Positions 1 through 8,156 of a stretch of DNA of 57,735 bases are shown here, piece after piece. The notes beneath the pieces were generated by a model, which was not told the origin of the DNA, did not search any database, and saw nothing but the letters and a program-made list of their open reading frames with translations. The DNA comes from a virus. The translations under genes and the position numbers were made by a program. Location: the IMG/VR virus record IMGVR_UViG_3300025070_002730, positions 1-57,735 of that record. One strand, given 5' to 3'. Every line of letters starts with the position of its first letter. Position 1 is the first letter of the stretch.

Positions 1-737
1 ATCAAAGCCACCTTGTTGCATCCATTGTTTGCAACGTTCGATCCGTTTAAATTGTGTGTCATAATCAATAGCATGTAAAACAAAAAAGAAACTAGGACTA
101 AATTGTCTTAGAGGCACAGCATCTTTAGGCTCGCGTTCACTCTTATAAGTTTTAATAAAGTCTTCTCCTATTGCATTATAATTTAAATACATTATACTAG
201 GATGTACAATAGGATCAAATAAATTATAATCTAAATCTTGAAAATCTTCTTTACGAGCATTAGGCACGCCTGTTTCAGGATTAACAATTCTAAATCTAAC
301 TCTTGGAGTTATTCTTTTTTGAAAATTTAAATTACTTCCAGCTCTGCTTTCTGCTTGATGAATAAAATCGTTTAGTAAGTCTCTTGCTTTTATAGCATCA
401 TTTTCATTTAACAATCCGTTAAGCCATTCGGGCTGTTGTGCTATTTCTTCATAGATATAGTGTACTTCGCTTAATTCTTGTAATGTGTATTCTGCTTTAT
501 TAACATAATGATCTGGAATTGTGTTTGCACGATGTTCATTACATTTGTCAATAATTTTATTAAGGCGTTTAAATTCGTCAGCAGGACCTAATCCTTGTAA
601 TGTAAGCTCATAGTTATGTAATTTAGGAACATTAACAATATGTTCTTGTAACATGCTTACCCATTTTTTTACAAATGAATTGTTATGCATGTGCCAATCA
701 AAAACAGTATCGTCCTCAAAAATTATTTGAACTCTCA
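1..737 (-). CDS. Hypothetical phage protein, partial (C-terminus beyond window)
   Basis: An open frame starts with ATG at 737-735 and runs without a stop off the left edge, giving 245 codons. A purine-rich Shine-Dalgarno sequence (GGGTGGAG) directly precedes the start. The protein begins MRVQIIFEDDTVFDW. It is charged and mainly soluble-looking, with several Trp and His residues and no signal peptide or membrane segment. I recognise no family. Its first 22 bases overlap the end of the auxiliary-domain gene upstream, so it is translationally coupled as the last visible gene of the radical SAM/glycosyltransferase operon. That position is the only clue to its role. The reading frame is well supported by its length and the coupled start; the function is unknown. 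Confidence 0.75.
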
Positions 738-1084
738 TCTCCACCCTTTCCTATTACTACTTGTTTAACTTTACTTTCTAATTTGTTTCTTGTTTCTTGG
801 TCTTTATACCTAGTACTTTTAATATCAGCTACACAAGTACAGCTATTCTTATTACACTCAATAAAGTCTGTAGGCAAATTCCAAACTTCATCATCGATGT
901 GTCCGATAGGACCTCCTATCCTGCACGTGCCTCTGTAAATATCTCCATTGCTTTTTATGTCAATACTTTCTAAGCCAATGCCACAGAGCCAGCCTTCAAA
1001 ATTTACTTCTTCTGCTTTGACCATATCGTTAGCCCAAACTTCTTGAGTATTACCGTCTTTGTCGTAAACAATTATATCACTCAT
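716..1084 (-). CDS. Stand-alone SPASM/twitch-like Fe-S auxiliary domain protein
   Basis: A 122-residue protein whose five cysteines (about 34, 54, 77, 82 and 84) sit in a pattern like the N-terminus of the 312-residue radical SAM protein encoded at 2394-3332: GW-x-CG-x-G, then G-x5-CR, an LP pair, and C-x4-C-x-C-x2-DI. SPASM and twitch domains bind auxiliary iron-sulfur clusters in radical SAM enzymes, so this is probably a cluster-binding partner without its own catalytic core. I chose ATG 1084 because a TTG three codons earlier lacks a ribosome site, whereas a GGA-rich stretch precedes the ATG. It overlaps the PP-loop gene by 8 bases and may serve the 231-residue radical SAM core two genes upstream. 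Cluster binding is inferred from the cysteines only. Confidence 0.7.
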   Translation of the reverse strand: MSDIIVYDKDGNTQEVWANDMVKAEEVNFEGWLCGIGLESIDIKSNGDIYRGTCRIGGPIGHIDDEVWNLPTDFIECNKNSCTCVADIKSTRYKDQETRNKLESKVKQVVIGKGGDESSNNF

Positions 1085-1709
1085 ATTTTCCAAATCCCCA
1101 TTTACGTTCTATACACCACCAACATTCACCGCAATGCTTTGTAAAGTCAAAGGTTTTATTTTCGCAACTTCTAGTCATACTAAAAAGTTCCATAATGTCT
1201 AATTGCTTATAAATGTTAGCAATATCTTTCTTATCGTAGTTAATCCACGGTGTAATTTTAGTATCAGTATATACTAGTTTATTTCTATCGTGTGTGCGTT
1301 CTAAATCTTCTTGTTTTATTCCTGTTTCGATTGGAGGATTAGCAGTTATACCCATATAATGCTTACCAAACATTAAACTATTTTTTGTTTTTTGTACTAT
1401 AGCACTACTGTTCATGTTGTATTCTTCTGCACTTGGAGAAAACACAGAACATCTATATTCAAAAACACTTCCTGTTTTTTGTGTAATGTAGTTTAGTATT
1501 TTGTTAGTATAATCTATCTGATAAGGACGATCATGATGCTCATTGGTCATTGTAATTATTTGGCTTTTAATTAAACCTTGTGATTTTAGTAATCCTAAAA
1601 TGTATGCTATTAAACTACTATCTGCTCCACCGCTGATTTTTAAGCCTACTTTTTCTAATGTAGGATCATAAGGAAATTGATAATCACCTATCTTAAAAAA
1701 TTCAATCAT
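1077..1709 (-). CDS. PP-loop ATPase, QueC/ExsB-like
   Basis: A 210-residue protein with the N-type pyrophosphatase loop SGGADSS at residues 26-32, typical of enzymes that adenylate a substrate with ATP. The C-terminus carries C182, then C193-G-x-C196-x2-C199-x2-R202. This matches the four-cysteine zinc site of 7-cyano-7-deazaguanine synthase (QueC). Length and architecture also fit QueC (about 220-230 residues), but the middle is divergent and the pathway partners QueD, QueE, FolE and a DNA or tRNA transglycosylase are absent from the window. It lies between a radical SAM core and an auxiliary-domain gene, overlapping both by 8 bases. A related amidation, thiolation or nitrile-forming step on another substrate is equally possible. 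The PP-loop assignment is firm; the substrate is open. Confidence 0.75.
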   Translation of the reverse strand: MIEFFKIGDYQFPYDPTLEKVGLKISGGADSSLIAYILGLLKSQGLIKSQIITMTNEHHDRPYQIDYTNKILNYITQKTGSVFEYRCSVFSPSAEEYNMNSSAIVQKTKNSLMFGKHYMGITANPPIETGIKQEDLERTHDRNKLVYTDTKITPWINYDKKDIANIYKQLDIMELFSMTRSCENKTFDFTKHCGECWWCIERKWGFGKYE

Positions 1710-2397
1710 CGTATTCCTCTAGCACTACATTTCTATATTCATTATCAGTTAAAAATTTTATTTGATTTTCTGTATAAACAGGCGAATATGGATTCTTACC
1801 TTCATGTACAACACTTTTGGGTCTTATGCGTTTCATATGATAAGGAATATTATGAGCTATACAATACTTAACCATTCTTACTGCTTTATCCCAATGCTCC
1901 GGTTCCATCATTAGATTAAGACTCATGCTTTTTCCATGTTTGTCACTTACATAATTGCTTATCGCTTTCATTGAAGGGAGAAATTTGTCTTCCTCTACAT
2001 ACTCAAAATGACTGCTAAATTGAATAATGTTGATATAGCTCATAAGTTCTAATAAGTATTCTTTGGTCCTGCTACCATTAGTGTTTAACCCTACTACAAA
2101 TCTTCCGTCATTGTTTAACCATTTACAAAACTTAAGAAAATTTGGATTAACTGTTGGTTCGCCGCCTGTAAACCATATTCTAATCTTTTTACTTGAAGGA
2201 ATGTTTGCTTTAAGTTTTTCTGCTATTTCAATTAAATTTTCAAGACTGCGGTGCGGACTTTTAAAATCATGTAAACTGTCAGGACAATAACTACAATCGT
2301 AATTACATCGTCTTCCTATGTTCCAATGTACATAAAAAAAATCCTGTGGTCTATTGCTTTGTATAGCAATTACATTTTCTGGTTGTTTAAAAGTCAT
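1702..2397 (-). CDS. Radical SAM enzyme, minimal core
   Basis: A 231-residue radical SAM protein with the CxxxCxxC cluster motif at C31, C35 and C38 (RRCNYDCSYC) and the SAM-binding TGGEP motif at about residues 77-81. The core closely resembles that of the next upstream gene (312 residues): both share W-N-x-G-x-RCNYDCSYCP, an HD-x2-SPH segment and TGGEPT-x-NP. Unlike that protein it has no auxiliary cysteine domain. The similar domain is instead encoded separately at 716-1084, with the PP-loop gene between them. It probably generates a 5'-deoxyadenosyl radical on a peptide or small-molecule substrate, perhaps working with those two proteins. The start ATG overlaps the stop of the 312-residue gene by 4 bases. 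Confidence 0.85.
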   Translation of the reverse strand: MTFKQPENVIAIQSNRPQDFFYVHWNIGRRCNYDCSYCPDSLHDFKSPHRSLENLIEIAEKLKANIPSSKKIRIWFTGGEPTVNPNFLKFCKWLNNDGRFVVGLNTNGSRTKEYLLELMSYINIIQFSSHFEYVEEDKFLPSMKAISNYVSDKHGKSMSLNLMMEPEHWDKAVRMVKYCIAHNIPYHMKRIRPKSVVHEGKNPYSPVYTENQIKFLTDNEYRNVVLEEYDD

Positions 2398-3332
2398 TTG
2401 GGTGTTCTCAGATATTCTAGTTCTTCTTGTGTATAATCTAGTATTTTGTTACCGTTAGCTTTATCAACTAGAGGCTCTATATTGATTCTGTATGATCCGT
2501 TACTAGAAGGAAGCAAGTTGATAAAATCTTTACACTCTTGCAATCTTCCCGGTACTAACATATACTTAACAATGCATACTCCTTGTTCTAGTGATAACTG
2601 GCTGACTTTATCTGCTAATTTATTTGCTTGATAGAATTCAGTGTGTACACTAATATGCAAGCCGCCGGCATTACAAAGTTTTTTTAATTTATCTATACTA
2701 GCTGTTCCATTTGTATTTGTATAAACTCTTCCATTATGAGAAACTACATAATCTACAATTTGCATATACTCTGGATTAATAGTAGGTTCTCCTCCAGTAA
2801 ACGTTAATTTTAAATTTTCTTGTTTACCTATTTGATCTAATACTTTGTCAAATGCTAATTTAAATTGCTCAAATGTAATATGAGGACTATAATTATCGTG
2901 AACTGTAGCAGGACAGTAACTACAATCGTAGTTGCACCTTGGTCCTAAATTCCAATTAATTGCAAATTCTTTGTTAACAGATTCTAGTGCTAAAATTTCT
3001 TCGCCACTATACTTTGGAGCATTATAATCAATGTCATTTTTTAGTGTTTTAAAATTTTCAATAGATTTACTTTTGAGTATATTAATATCACTTGCACAAT
3101 AGCAACTTTTGACAGGACAAATCATAGGTTCTGTTGGCAGTGTAAAATTACTGAATACATTTCCATAAGATCCGCTATTCCTGCACACATTACCAAAAAC
3201 TTCGCCCTTGTTACTAATCCATAAGAAGTCCATACCTGCACCACAGTACCAACCTTTAAATTTATTATAGGTTGTCTTTGCTTCAGCAAGGTTAGATTGT
3301 TTTAATCCGTCTGCGGTTTTTATTAAAATCAT
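2394..3332 (-). CDS. Radical SAM enzyme with N-terminal auxiliary cluster domain
   Basis: A 312-residue two-domain protein. Residues 25-85 hold a cysteine-rich auxiliary domain (C30, C50, C72, C77, C79), and residues 120-312 form the radical SAM core with C133, C137 and C140 (PRCNYDCSYC) and a TGGEPT motif near 175. Placing the auxiliary domain before the core is opposite to canonical SPASM enzymes, where it is C-terminal. Both halves have counterparts elsewhere in the operon: the 231-residue core downstream and the 122-residue protein at 716-1084. The simplest reading is a fused paralogue of that split pair. Its substrate is unknown. It overlaps both neighbours by 4 bases, typical of coupled translation. 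Confidence 0.85.
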   Translation of the reverse strand: MILIKTADGLKQSNLAEAKTTYNKFKGWYCGAGMDFLWISNKGEVFGNVCRNSGSYGNVFSNFTLPTEPMICPVKSCYCASDINILKSKSIENFKTLKNDIDYNAPKYSGEEILALESVNKEFAINWNLGPRCNYDCSYCPATVHDNYSPHITFEQFKLAFDKVLDQIGKQENLKLTFTGGEPTINPEYMQIVDYVVSHNGRVYTNTNGTASIDKLKKLCNAGGLHISVHTEFYQANKLADKVSQLSLEQGVCIVKYMLVPGRLQECKDFINLLPSSNGSYRINIEPLVDKANGNKILDYTQEELEYLRTPK

Positions 3333-4513
3333 TTTAAATCTAAAAATCCTCTAGTTTTAAGTCCAAGCACATGTTCAGGTTTCATATTCCTTTGATCAAG
3401 ATAAAACTTTACGTCTTTTACAATAAGATCAAAATCAACATTTGATTCTGTATGCATAAGTTGTTTGATACTGTTTTTAATAGTTTCGTCTTTAACTTTT
3501 TCAAGTATTAGAAAAATAATTGGCAAAGGAAGATTATACCATTGTAACGGACTGTCTACAGGTTTTAATGTAAAGTCAAATCCATAATTTAAATTTTCAT
3601 TAACTAAAAATTCTTCTATCTGAGGTAGATATTCAAAATTCAATATATTAACAAGAATAGAAATCTGATAGTCACAGTTATCTGGTTTATTATCCCTTAG
3701 AAAAGTTAAATTACGTTTCATCTTTTCCCAATTATGAGGCCAGCGGATGAAATTATAATTCTCTCCTATTGAATCCATACTAATTCTTAATTTAGTATGT
3801 TTTGCTTTAGAAAGTCTTTTGATAATTTCATCATTCATTATTGTACCATTAGTAGTAATTTCTAAATTTAAATCGCTACAATAGTTTTCATCTAATACTT
3901 TTCCTATAGGTTCCCAGTTTTCAATTAAAAATGGTTCGCCTCCAATAATTTTAAAAGTATGGATTTTATATTTTTTTAGTAAATTAGCACATGTTTTTCC
4001 TACTAGTTTAGTATCAGGTTGTTCCAGTGTTCCTTTTTTCCAATGCATAGGCAAGTGCCATGTATATTTTTTTGCAAGTGTCTCAATTAAACTGCTAGAG
4101 CCTTGACTGCAAAAAGGACATGCTAAGTTACATTTATTAGACATCACTACATCTAATTTTAAATAATCAAAATCTGGATTTTCTTTTTCTAATTTATTAA
4201 GTTTTAATCTTACACTATCTTTGTTAGATTTTTCAGCATTTATACAACTTCCACAAGCAGGATGAAATGTTCCTTTTTTGAAATGTGACTTAAAATGTCT
4301 TAAAGTTATATGCTTTTCAATTGATTGTTTTTCTTCTAAAGGAGTGAATGATTTAAATCGGTCTTCGATAAAATCTTTATCTAAATGACAACAAGGTGTA
4401 GCACGTACATACGGGTGTCCAGATTTATTTAAAAAATTAACTCGTATTCCTTTTTCTACATATGCACAATGTATTTTATTTTTTCTTTTACTTTTTTTCA
4501 TGAATATATCCAT
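3329..4513 (-). CDS. Radical SAM protein with N-terminal twitch-like domain
   Basis: A 394-residue protein. An N-terminal auxiliary domain contains C16, C41-C42 (ATPCCHLD) and C87/C90, followed by a linker and a radical SAM core with C128, C132 and C135 (NKCNLACPFC) and an IIGGEPF motif near 190. A PCC pair and a later CxxC are typical of twitch/SPASM auxiliary clusters. N-terminal-twitch radical SAM proteins are common in marine phage genomes and bacterial islands but remain uncharacterised as far as I know. The annotated start is ATG 4513; a second in-frame ATG at 4501 has a GGA seven bases upstream and could be the real start. The gene overlaps the radical SAM core gene upstream. Confidence 0.85.
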   Translation of the reverse strand: MDIFMKKSKRKNKIHCAYVEKGIRVNFLNKSGHPYVRATPCCHLDKDFIEDRFKSFTPLEEKQSIEKHITLRHFKSHFKKGTFHPACGSCINAEKSNKDSVRLKLNKLEKENPDFDYLKLDVVMSNKCNLACPFCSQGSSSLIETLAKKYTWHLPMHWKKGTLEQPDTKLVGKTCANLLKKYKIHTFKIIGGEPFLIENWEPIGKVLDENYCSDLNLEITTNGTIMNDEIIKRLSKAKHTKLRISMDSIGENYNFIRWPHNWEKMKRNLTFLRDNKPDNCDYQISILVNILNFEYLPQIEEFLVNENLNYGFDFTLKPVDSPLQWYNLPLPIIFLILEKVKDETIKNSIKQLMHTESNVDFDLIVKDVKFYLDQRNMKPEHVLGLKTRGFLDLK

Positions 4514-5165
4514 TACCGGTATGACGAGTTGTAGGCTTGAACTTTTCTGTAGGTTCTAATGGATCAAACTTTCCTTGTCTGCTGTCCCACCTATCACTTA
4601 AACGTAATAGTAGATGTATACCATTGTCTTCTGCTAATTTCTTTGCTTCTTCAATCTGATGTTCATTGAAACTAAACGGAATCCATTGCCATATTATTTC
4701 TTGATTCATCTTAACACCTAAACACATTGCATCGAAAACTTCTTTCCAATTTGTGTTTACACGATATAAATGTGCAGTATCTTCTAATCCATCTAATCCA
4801 AACCACACTGTACTTTTAATTTCTTTTCTTCCGTATGGTTTATTTTCATAACAGTTATAAAACTCTTCCCACCAGGATACTTTTTTGCCAGAGCCATTAG
4901 TGTGAAATTCAAATGGGATGTCCGAATCATGTAGAAATCTAACTGCGTCTAAAATTTTAGGATGATATAGCGGATCTCCATAGTTACCACAAAAAGTAAC
5001 TCTCCTAGGATTTGTAGCATTGACTATTGTCTTCATATGTTCAATTGGCAGATCATCAATTTTATAATGTCCTGTATATTTTGTACGAGGACATTTAGGG
5101 CATTGCAATAAACAGCGTTTACTCATCTCTAAATGGAGTGTCATGTCTTGTAGTTCACGTTTCAT
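4488..5165 (-). CDS. Radical SAM core protein, partner of a split SPASM protein
   Basis: A 225-residue radical SAM core with C18, C22 and C25 (KRCLLQCPKCPR). In place of GGEP it has a CGNYGDP motif near residues 60-66, which matches the YGDP variant seen in some SPASM-family enzymes. There are no auxiliary-cluster cysteines after the core. The gene overlaps the upstream 102-residue SPASM-type protein, so the pair looks like one enzyme split over two genes with the auxiliary half translated first. Start choice: TTG 5177 and ATG 5171 are in frame, but GGAG at 5175-5172 is correctly spaced (six bases) only for ATG 5165. Substrate unknown. Confidence 0.83.
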   Translation of the reverse strand: MKRELQDMTLHLEMSKRCLLQCPKCPRTKYTGHYKIDDLPIEHMKTIVNATNPRRVTFCGNYGDPLYHPKILDAVRFLHDSDIPFEFHTNGSGKKVSWWEEFYNCYENKPYGRKEIKSTVWFGLDGLEDTAHLYRVNTNWKEVFDAMCLGVKMNQEIIWQWIPFSFNEHQIEEAKKLAEDNGIHLLLRLSDRWDSRQGKFDPLEPTEKFKPTTRHTGNGYIHEKK

Positions 5166-5463
5166 CTTCATCTCCAAATATCACATATTGCTGTGTAGGG
5201 TTTGCTGTTTCTGTAAAAGGTTGATTGCACTTTCTATAACACATTTTGCAAGCAAATTTTTCAGGATTTTCTTTTAACCCTTGAACATAAGCAGAAAGTT
5301 CATTTTCTAAAATATGTTCTATAGTATTGGTTTTCAAATTCCAATTTTCATCCATTGAAACTTCTTCCCATTCACTTAACCAACAGCAAGGACGCACTTG
5401 GCTATTAGATGTAATATATAATTTTCTTGCATTTTCGCATTTAGGATATATGTTATCGCTCAT
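5155..5463 (-). CDS. Stand-alone SPASM-like iron-sulfur domain protein
   Basis: A 102-residue protein with cysteines at 9, 26, 27, 72, 75 and 79, including a V-x-PCCW segment and a C-x2-C-x3-C cluster at the end. This resembles the SPASM auxiliary domain of radical SAM peptide-modifying enzymes, where such cysteines bind one or two 4Fe-4S clusters. There is no radical SAM core in the protein. The next gene encodes a core without auxiliary cysteines and overlaps it, so the two products probably form a complex. The start ATG shares a base with the stop of the methyltransferase-like gene. The protein is unlikely to be a broken remnant, because the frame is intact and the coupled start is preserved. 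Confidence 0.72.
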   Translation of the reverse strand: MSDNIYPKCENARKLYITSNSQVRPCCWLSEWEEVSMDENWNLKTNTIEHILENELSAYVQGLKENPEKFACKMCYRKCNQPFTETANPTQQYVIFGDEDET

Positions 5464-6146
5464 TATTTTCTTCCAATTAACATAAATCTTGTGTATTTAG
5501 ACATCTCTTTCTGACCTGTATAATGTAGTTCATTCATCGGTGCCATATCTTTAAACTCGTAAATGTCTTTAACACAGTTGACATGTTCTTTAATTTCATA
5601 GTAATTATTACTCTGTAAAATTACCATCTTACCACTAGGTATTTTTGCATACCAATCTGCAAAATTTTTAATATGTTCACAACTAGTATTAATAATAGTA
5701 TCAGGCATTTCTGTAAGTTGTAAACTACTGCCATCTGCTCTATAAGTTGTATGTGTAGTTGGATATTCCATATTAAGAATATCTAATGTACTTGCTTTAA
5801 ATTGCCACCCGTCCATTACCCAGGGTCTATTCATATTATCGGCAACAGATGCACAACTACTATCAATATCAAAACTACGTATTTTGTCAAATTTGTCTCT
5901 TGCACGTTCAAACATAAAACTTGCAAGTGTACCATACCAGCCTGCACAAACAAATACAGTTCCTAACTTGTCGGGTAAATTTTCAATAAGCCACAGTTTA
6001 CTTTCTAATTGTCCTAAACTAAAAGCATCTACCATAGCAGTTTCACTTTCAGGAAACATAGTAAGAGTACGCTTCATTTGTGAAACTACTTTATTTTCAG
6101 GATAAAGATATTCTAATCCGTTAAGTAGATTAACTGTATTGCTCAT
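5463..6146 (-). CDS. Class I SAM-dependent methyltransferase-like protein
   Basis: A 227-residue protein with a Rossmann-type layout. Around residues 60-75 is VFVCAGWYGTLASF, which fits motif I of class I methyltransferases in degenerate form. About 25 residues later DIDSS gives the acidic end of strand 2, and DTIINTSCEH near 150 fits the motif IV strand. The order and spacing suit a small-molecule or protein methyltransferase, but the glycine motif is atypical, so catalytic competence is not certain. It lies in the operon between a glycosyltransferase-like gene and the split SPASM/radical SAM pair, with a 17-base overlap at its start and a 1-base overlap at its end. The substrate is unknown. 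Confidence 0.6.
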   Translation of the reverse strand: MSNTVNLLNGLEYLYPENKVVSQMKRTLTMFPESETAMVDAFSLGQLESKLWLIENLPDKLGTVFVCAGWYGTLASFMFERARDKFDKIRSFDIDSSCASVADNMNRPWVMDGWQFKASTLDILNMEYPTTHTTYRADGSSLQLTEMPDTIINTSCEHIKNFADWYAKIPSGKMVILQSNNYYEIKEHVNCVKDIYEFKDMAPMNELHYTGQKEMSKYTRFMLIGRK

Positions 6147-6819
6147 TAAATTTTTCCTTTAACCAATCAAAATTATTAATTAACTTAATATCAGACTTGT
6201 TAGAAAGCCCAAACTCCCTGCCAGCAATAGCACCTGCAATAGCGTAATCGCCGAAGGGAACATCCCCTCCAACTGTTGTCCATATGTGTAGTCTTTCTTC
6301 TGTTTCGTCATTTTTTTGTCCTTTGATCGTTTTACTGCTTAATTTTGTACATTCTCTAAAAGCACTTTTCCAAGTACTAAAAGGATCAGTGTTAAATGCT
6401 GTGGTGTTACTTACTTCGTTCATCACCTTAAACTTATCACTAATACTCGTAGTCATGTCATTAGTAGTTGTGTCCATGTTAAGTGTTAGTGTTGTAGGTA
6501 ACAGTTTTACACCGCCATACCCATACGTTAAATTATTGATAGGATTAGCACTACGGTAAACATGTACAATATCCTTTTCCTTTGCTATATAAGCAAATTT
6601 GAAGTCTTGTACGATCTTTGCGTCACCGTCAACTACATAGAAGTAACTAGTTCTTACAAGTTTAGCCGCTTCAACGTGAGCATTGTGTATACCTTTGACA
6701 TTAGTAACACGCTTTACTCTGTCACCAAATACTCCAACAGTATTAAATCTATTGTACAAATCGTCAAAATTTTGTTCCGCATTTGGCTCAAAGTAACTTA
6801 TAAAGATTATATCATGCAC
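6130..6819 (-). CDS. Glycosyltransferase-like protein (GT-A, DGD motif), short paralogue
   Basis: A 229-residue protein paralogous to the 306-residue product of 8156-9076. Both begin with an IIFISY/IIYLSY strand followed by EPNA, have an aligned F-x-VDGD near residues 67-70, and share a GG-LK/GG-VKLLP segment and a late W-x-x-VG-x-D-x4-G-x-x-AI-x-GA block. The VDGD matches the metal-binding DxD of GT-A glycosyltransferases. The start is GTG 6819, supported by GAGGAG eight bases upstream; the overlapping ATG at 6815 is out of frame and closes at once. It overlaps the long radical SAM gene by 13 bases. I infer sugar transfer from the fold hints; donor and acceptor are unknown. Confidence 0.65.
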   Translation of the reverse strand: MHDIIFISYFEPNAEQNFDDLYNRFNTVGVFGDRVKRVTNVKGIHNAHVEAAKLVRTSYFYVVDGDAKIVQDFKFAYIAKEKDIVHVYRSANPINNLTYGYGGVKLLPTTLTLNMDTTTNDMTTSISDKFKVMNEVSNTTAFNTDPFSTWKSAFRECTKLSSKTIKGQKNDETEERLHIWTTVGGDVPFGDYAIAGAIAGREFGLSNKSDIKLINNFDWLKEKFNEQYS

Positions 6820-8156
6820 TTTTTACACTCCTCGTAAAAATCTTTCATTTGAGGGAATACTTCTAAAAAATTAACATCTCGTCGTTTATCGTATTGTTGT
6901 ATCCATTCATAAAACATTCTTCGACCTTCAATTGTCTCTTGTTTGAACTTAGTATTGTCTTGTCTTACATCTAAGTCTTTTACAATACGCTTCATTTGAG
7001 ACTTTTCTCTATCATTAAAATTGTTTTCTTCCATATAAGGAATACACGGATGTAAGTAATCTTGAATTAAATTACTAGTAGCAATTTTAGCATCTAAGAA
7101 TCCTGGACTTCTTACATAAGGTATATCTACTATAATATCATTTTTGTATCCGCCTTTAAGTCTAGCGACATACTTAAGAAAAGGTAAAAATGTAGGAATA
7201 CTTAACACATTAAATGCACTCATAAACACTAAACTACCTGTTGCTTGTTTTAGATAATACTTAACATTGTCTGTAAACATTGTCCAGTCCATACCATATC
7301 TATTATATTCTGCTTGATCTCCTTTACTTTCTGCACTTACGAACAAAACAAATCTTTGTATACAATTATTATCTTCTAAAATTTTAATTTTATCTACAAA
7401 TTCTTTCCATTGGTTTGCTAATGGAGGGCATCCATTTGTGTTTATAGAAAATTCTAATTGAGGTTGAGGATTATTCATCAAGTACTCTATTACTCTATTA
7501 GTATGTTTGCTCATCAAAGGTTCACCACCTGTAATACGAAACGTGTGCATATGTGTTACTGCTTCTGGGAACCATTTCCAAAATGCTTCAACATACGGAT
7601 TAGCTTCTCGTTGTGGTATTTGTTTTTGATGTTCGTCTGGTTGATTATATCTCCAATTAGTATCTTTGAACGTGTAAGGGCCATGCTCTTTAATTTCGTC
7701 AGCCCATTTACTACTAAAAGAAGGACTACAATATCCACATTTAAAATTACAAACATTACTAAAACTTACTTCAACATAACGAGGATAAAAGTTTTCATCA
7801 CCAGTCATCTTAGATATAGTATCAAAATCTGGCCAACTAAATGGATCGCTACTTTTAAAAACTCTATCACTATATTCGTCTGTATTATCCTCAATACGCC
7901 AACAGTAATCACACTCGTTTGGTCGCTCGTTGTTAAGCATCTGTTTTCTTACGTTCTTTTTAAATCCAGTGTTATGTAATGTACCAGGATTTTTTGCAAG
8001 TTCGTTTAAATCAATTGGATGTGCTTTAACATGATGACAACTGTGCGTTAATCCTGATCCTAAATGAATAGTTACTTGTGTCCATTTAGCCAGACAGAAT
8101 CCACAACCTACTTTATCTAATTTTTCTTTGACCTCAATTAGTTGCGGTTGTTGCAT
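6807..8156 (-). CDS. Radical SAM protein with N-terminal twitch-like domain (long)
   Basis: A 449-residue protein. The N-terminal auxiliary domain carries C18, C21, C40 and a C82/C85 pair (NECDYCWR) and is followed by ED-x8-SDR, the usual lead into N-terminal-twitch radical SAM proteins. The catalytic core has C136, C140 and C143 (NVCNFKCGYC) and ITGGEPL near 209. A long C-terminal helical part ends in KKCMI with one extra cysteine. This family is widespread in marine phages and is annotated only by domain. It is the largest radical SAM protein here and is flanked on both sides by paralogous glycosyltransferase-like genes, which suggests a shared pathway. It begins on the last base of the upstream gene's stop. 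Confidence 0.87.
   Translation of the reverse strand: MQQPQLIEVKEKLDKVGCGFCLAKWTQVTIHLGSGLTHSCHHVKAHPIDLNELAKNPGTLHNTGFKKNVRKQMLNNERPNECDYCWRIEDNTDEYSDRVFKSSDPFSWPDFDTISKMTGDENFYPRYVEVSFSNVCNFKCGYCSPSFSSKWADEIKEHGPYTFKDTNWRYNQPDEHQKQIPQREANPYVEAFWKWFPEAVTHMHTFRITGGEPLMSKHTNRVIEYLMNNPQPQLEFSINTNGCPPLANQWKEFVDKIKILEDNNCIQRFVLFVSAESKGDQAEYNRYGMDWTMFTDNVKYYLKQATGSLVFMSAFNVLSIPTFLPFLKYVARLKGGYKNDIIVDIPYVRSPGFLDAKIATSNLIQDYLHPCIPYMEENNFNDREKSQMKRIVKDLDVRQDNTKFKQETIEGRRMFYEWIQQYDKRRDVNFLEVFPQMKDFYEECKKCMI

Noticed and set aside
1702-2397. QueE (7-carboxy-7-deazaguanine synthase)
   Set aside because: A radical SAM gene next to a QueC-like gene suggested it, but the cluster motif is canonical CxxxCxxC and the core matches the neighbouring twitch-type enzymes, not QueE.
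7458-7979. 173-codon plus-strand frame
   Set aside because: It lies fully opposite the radical SAM gene, has Leu/Ile/Thr-rich antisense character, no ribosome site and no known motif. Similar shadows opposite the fibres (for example 13066-13566, 14589-14990, 15084-15494, 16723-17400) and opposite the tape-measure gene (53670-54302) were rejected for the same reason.
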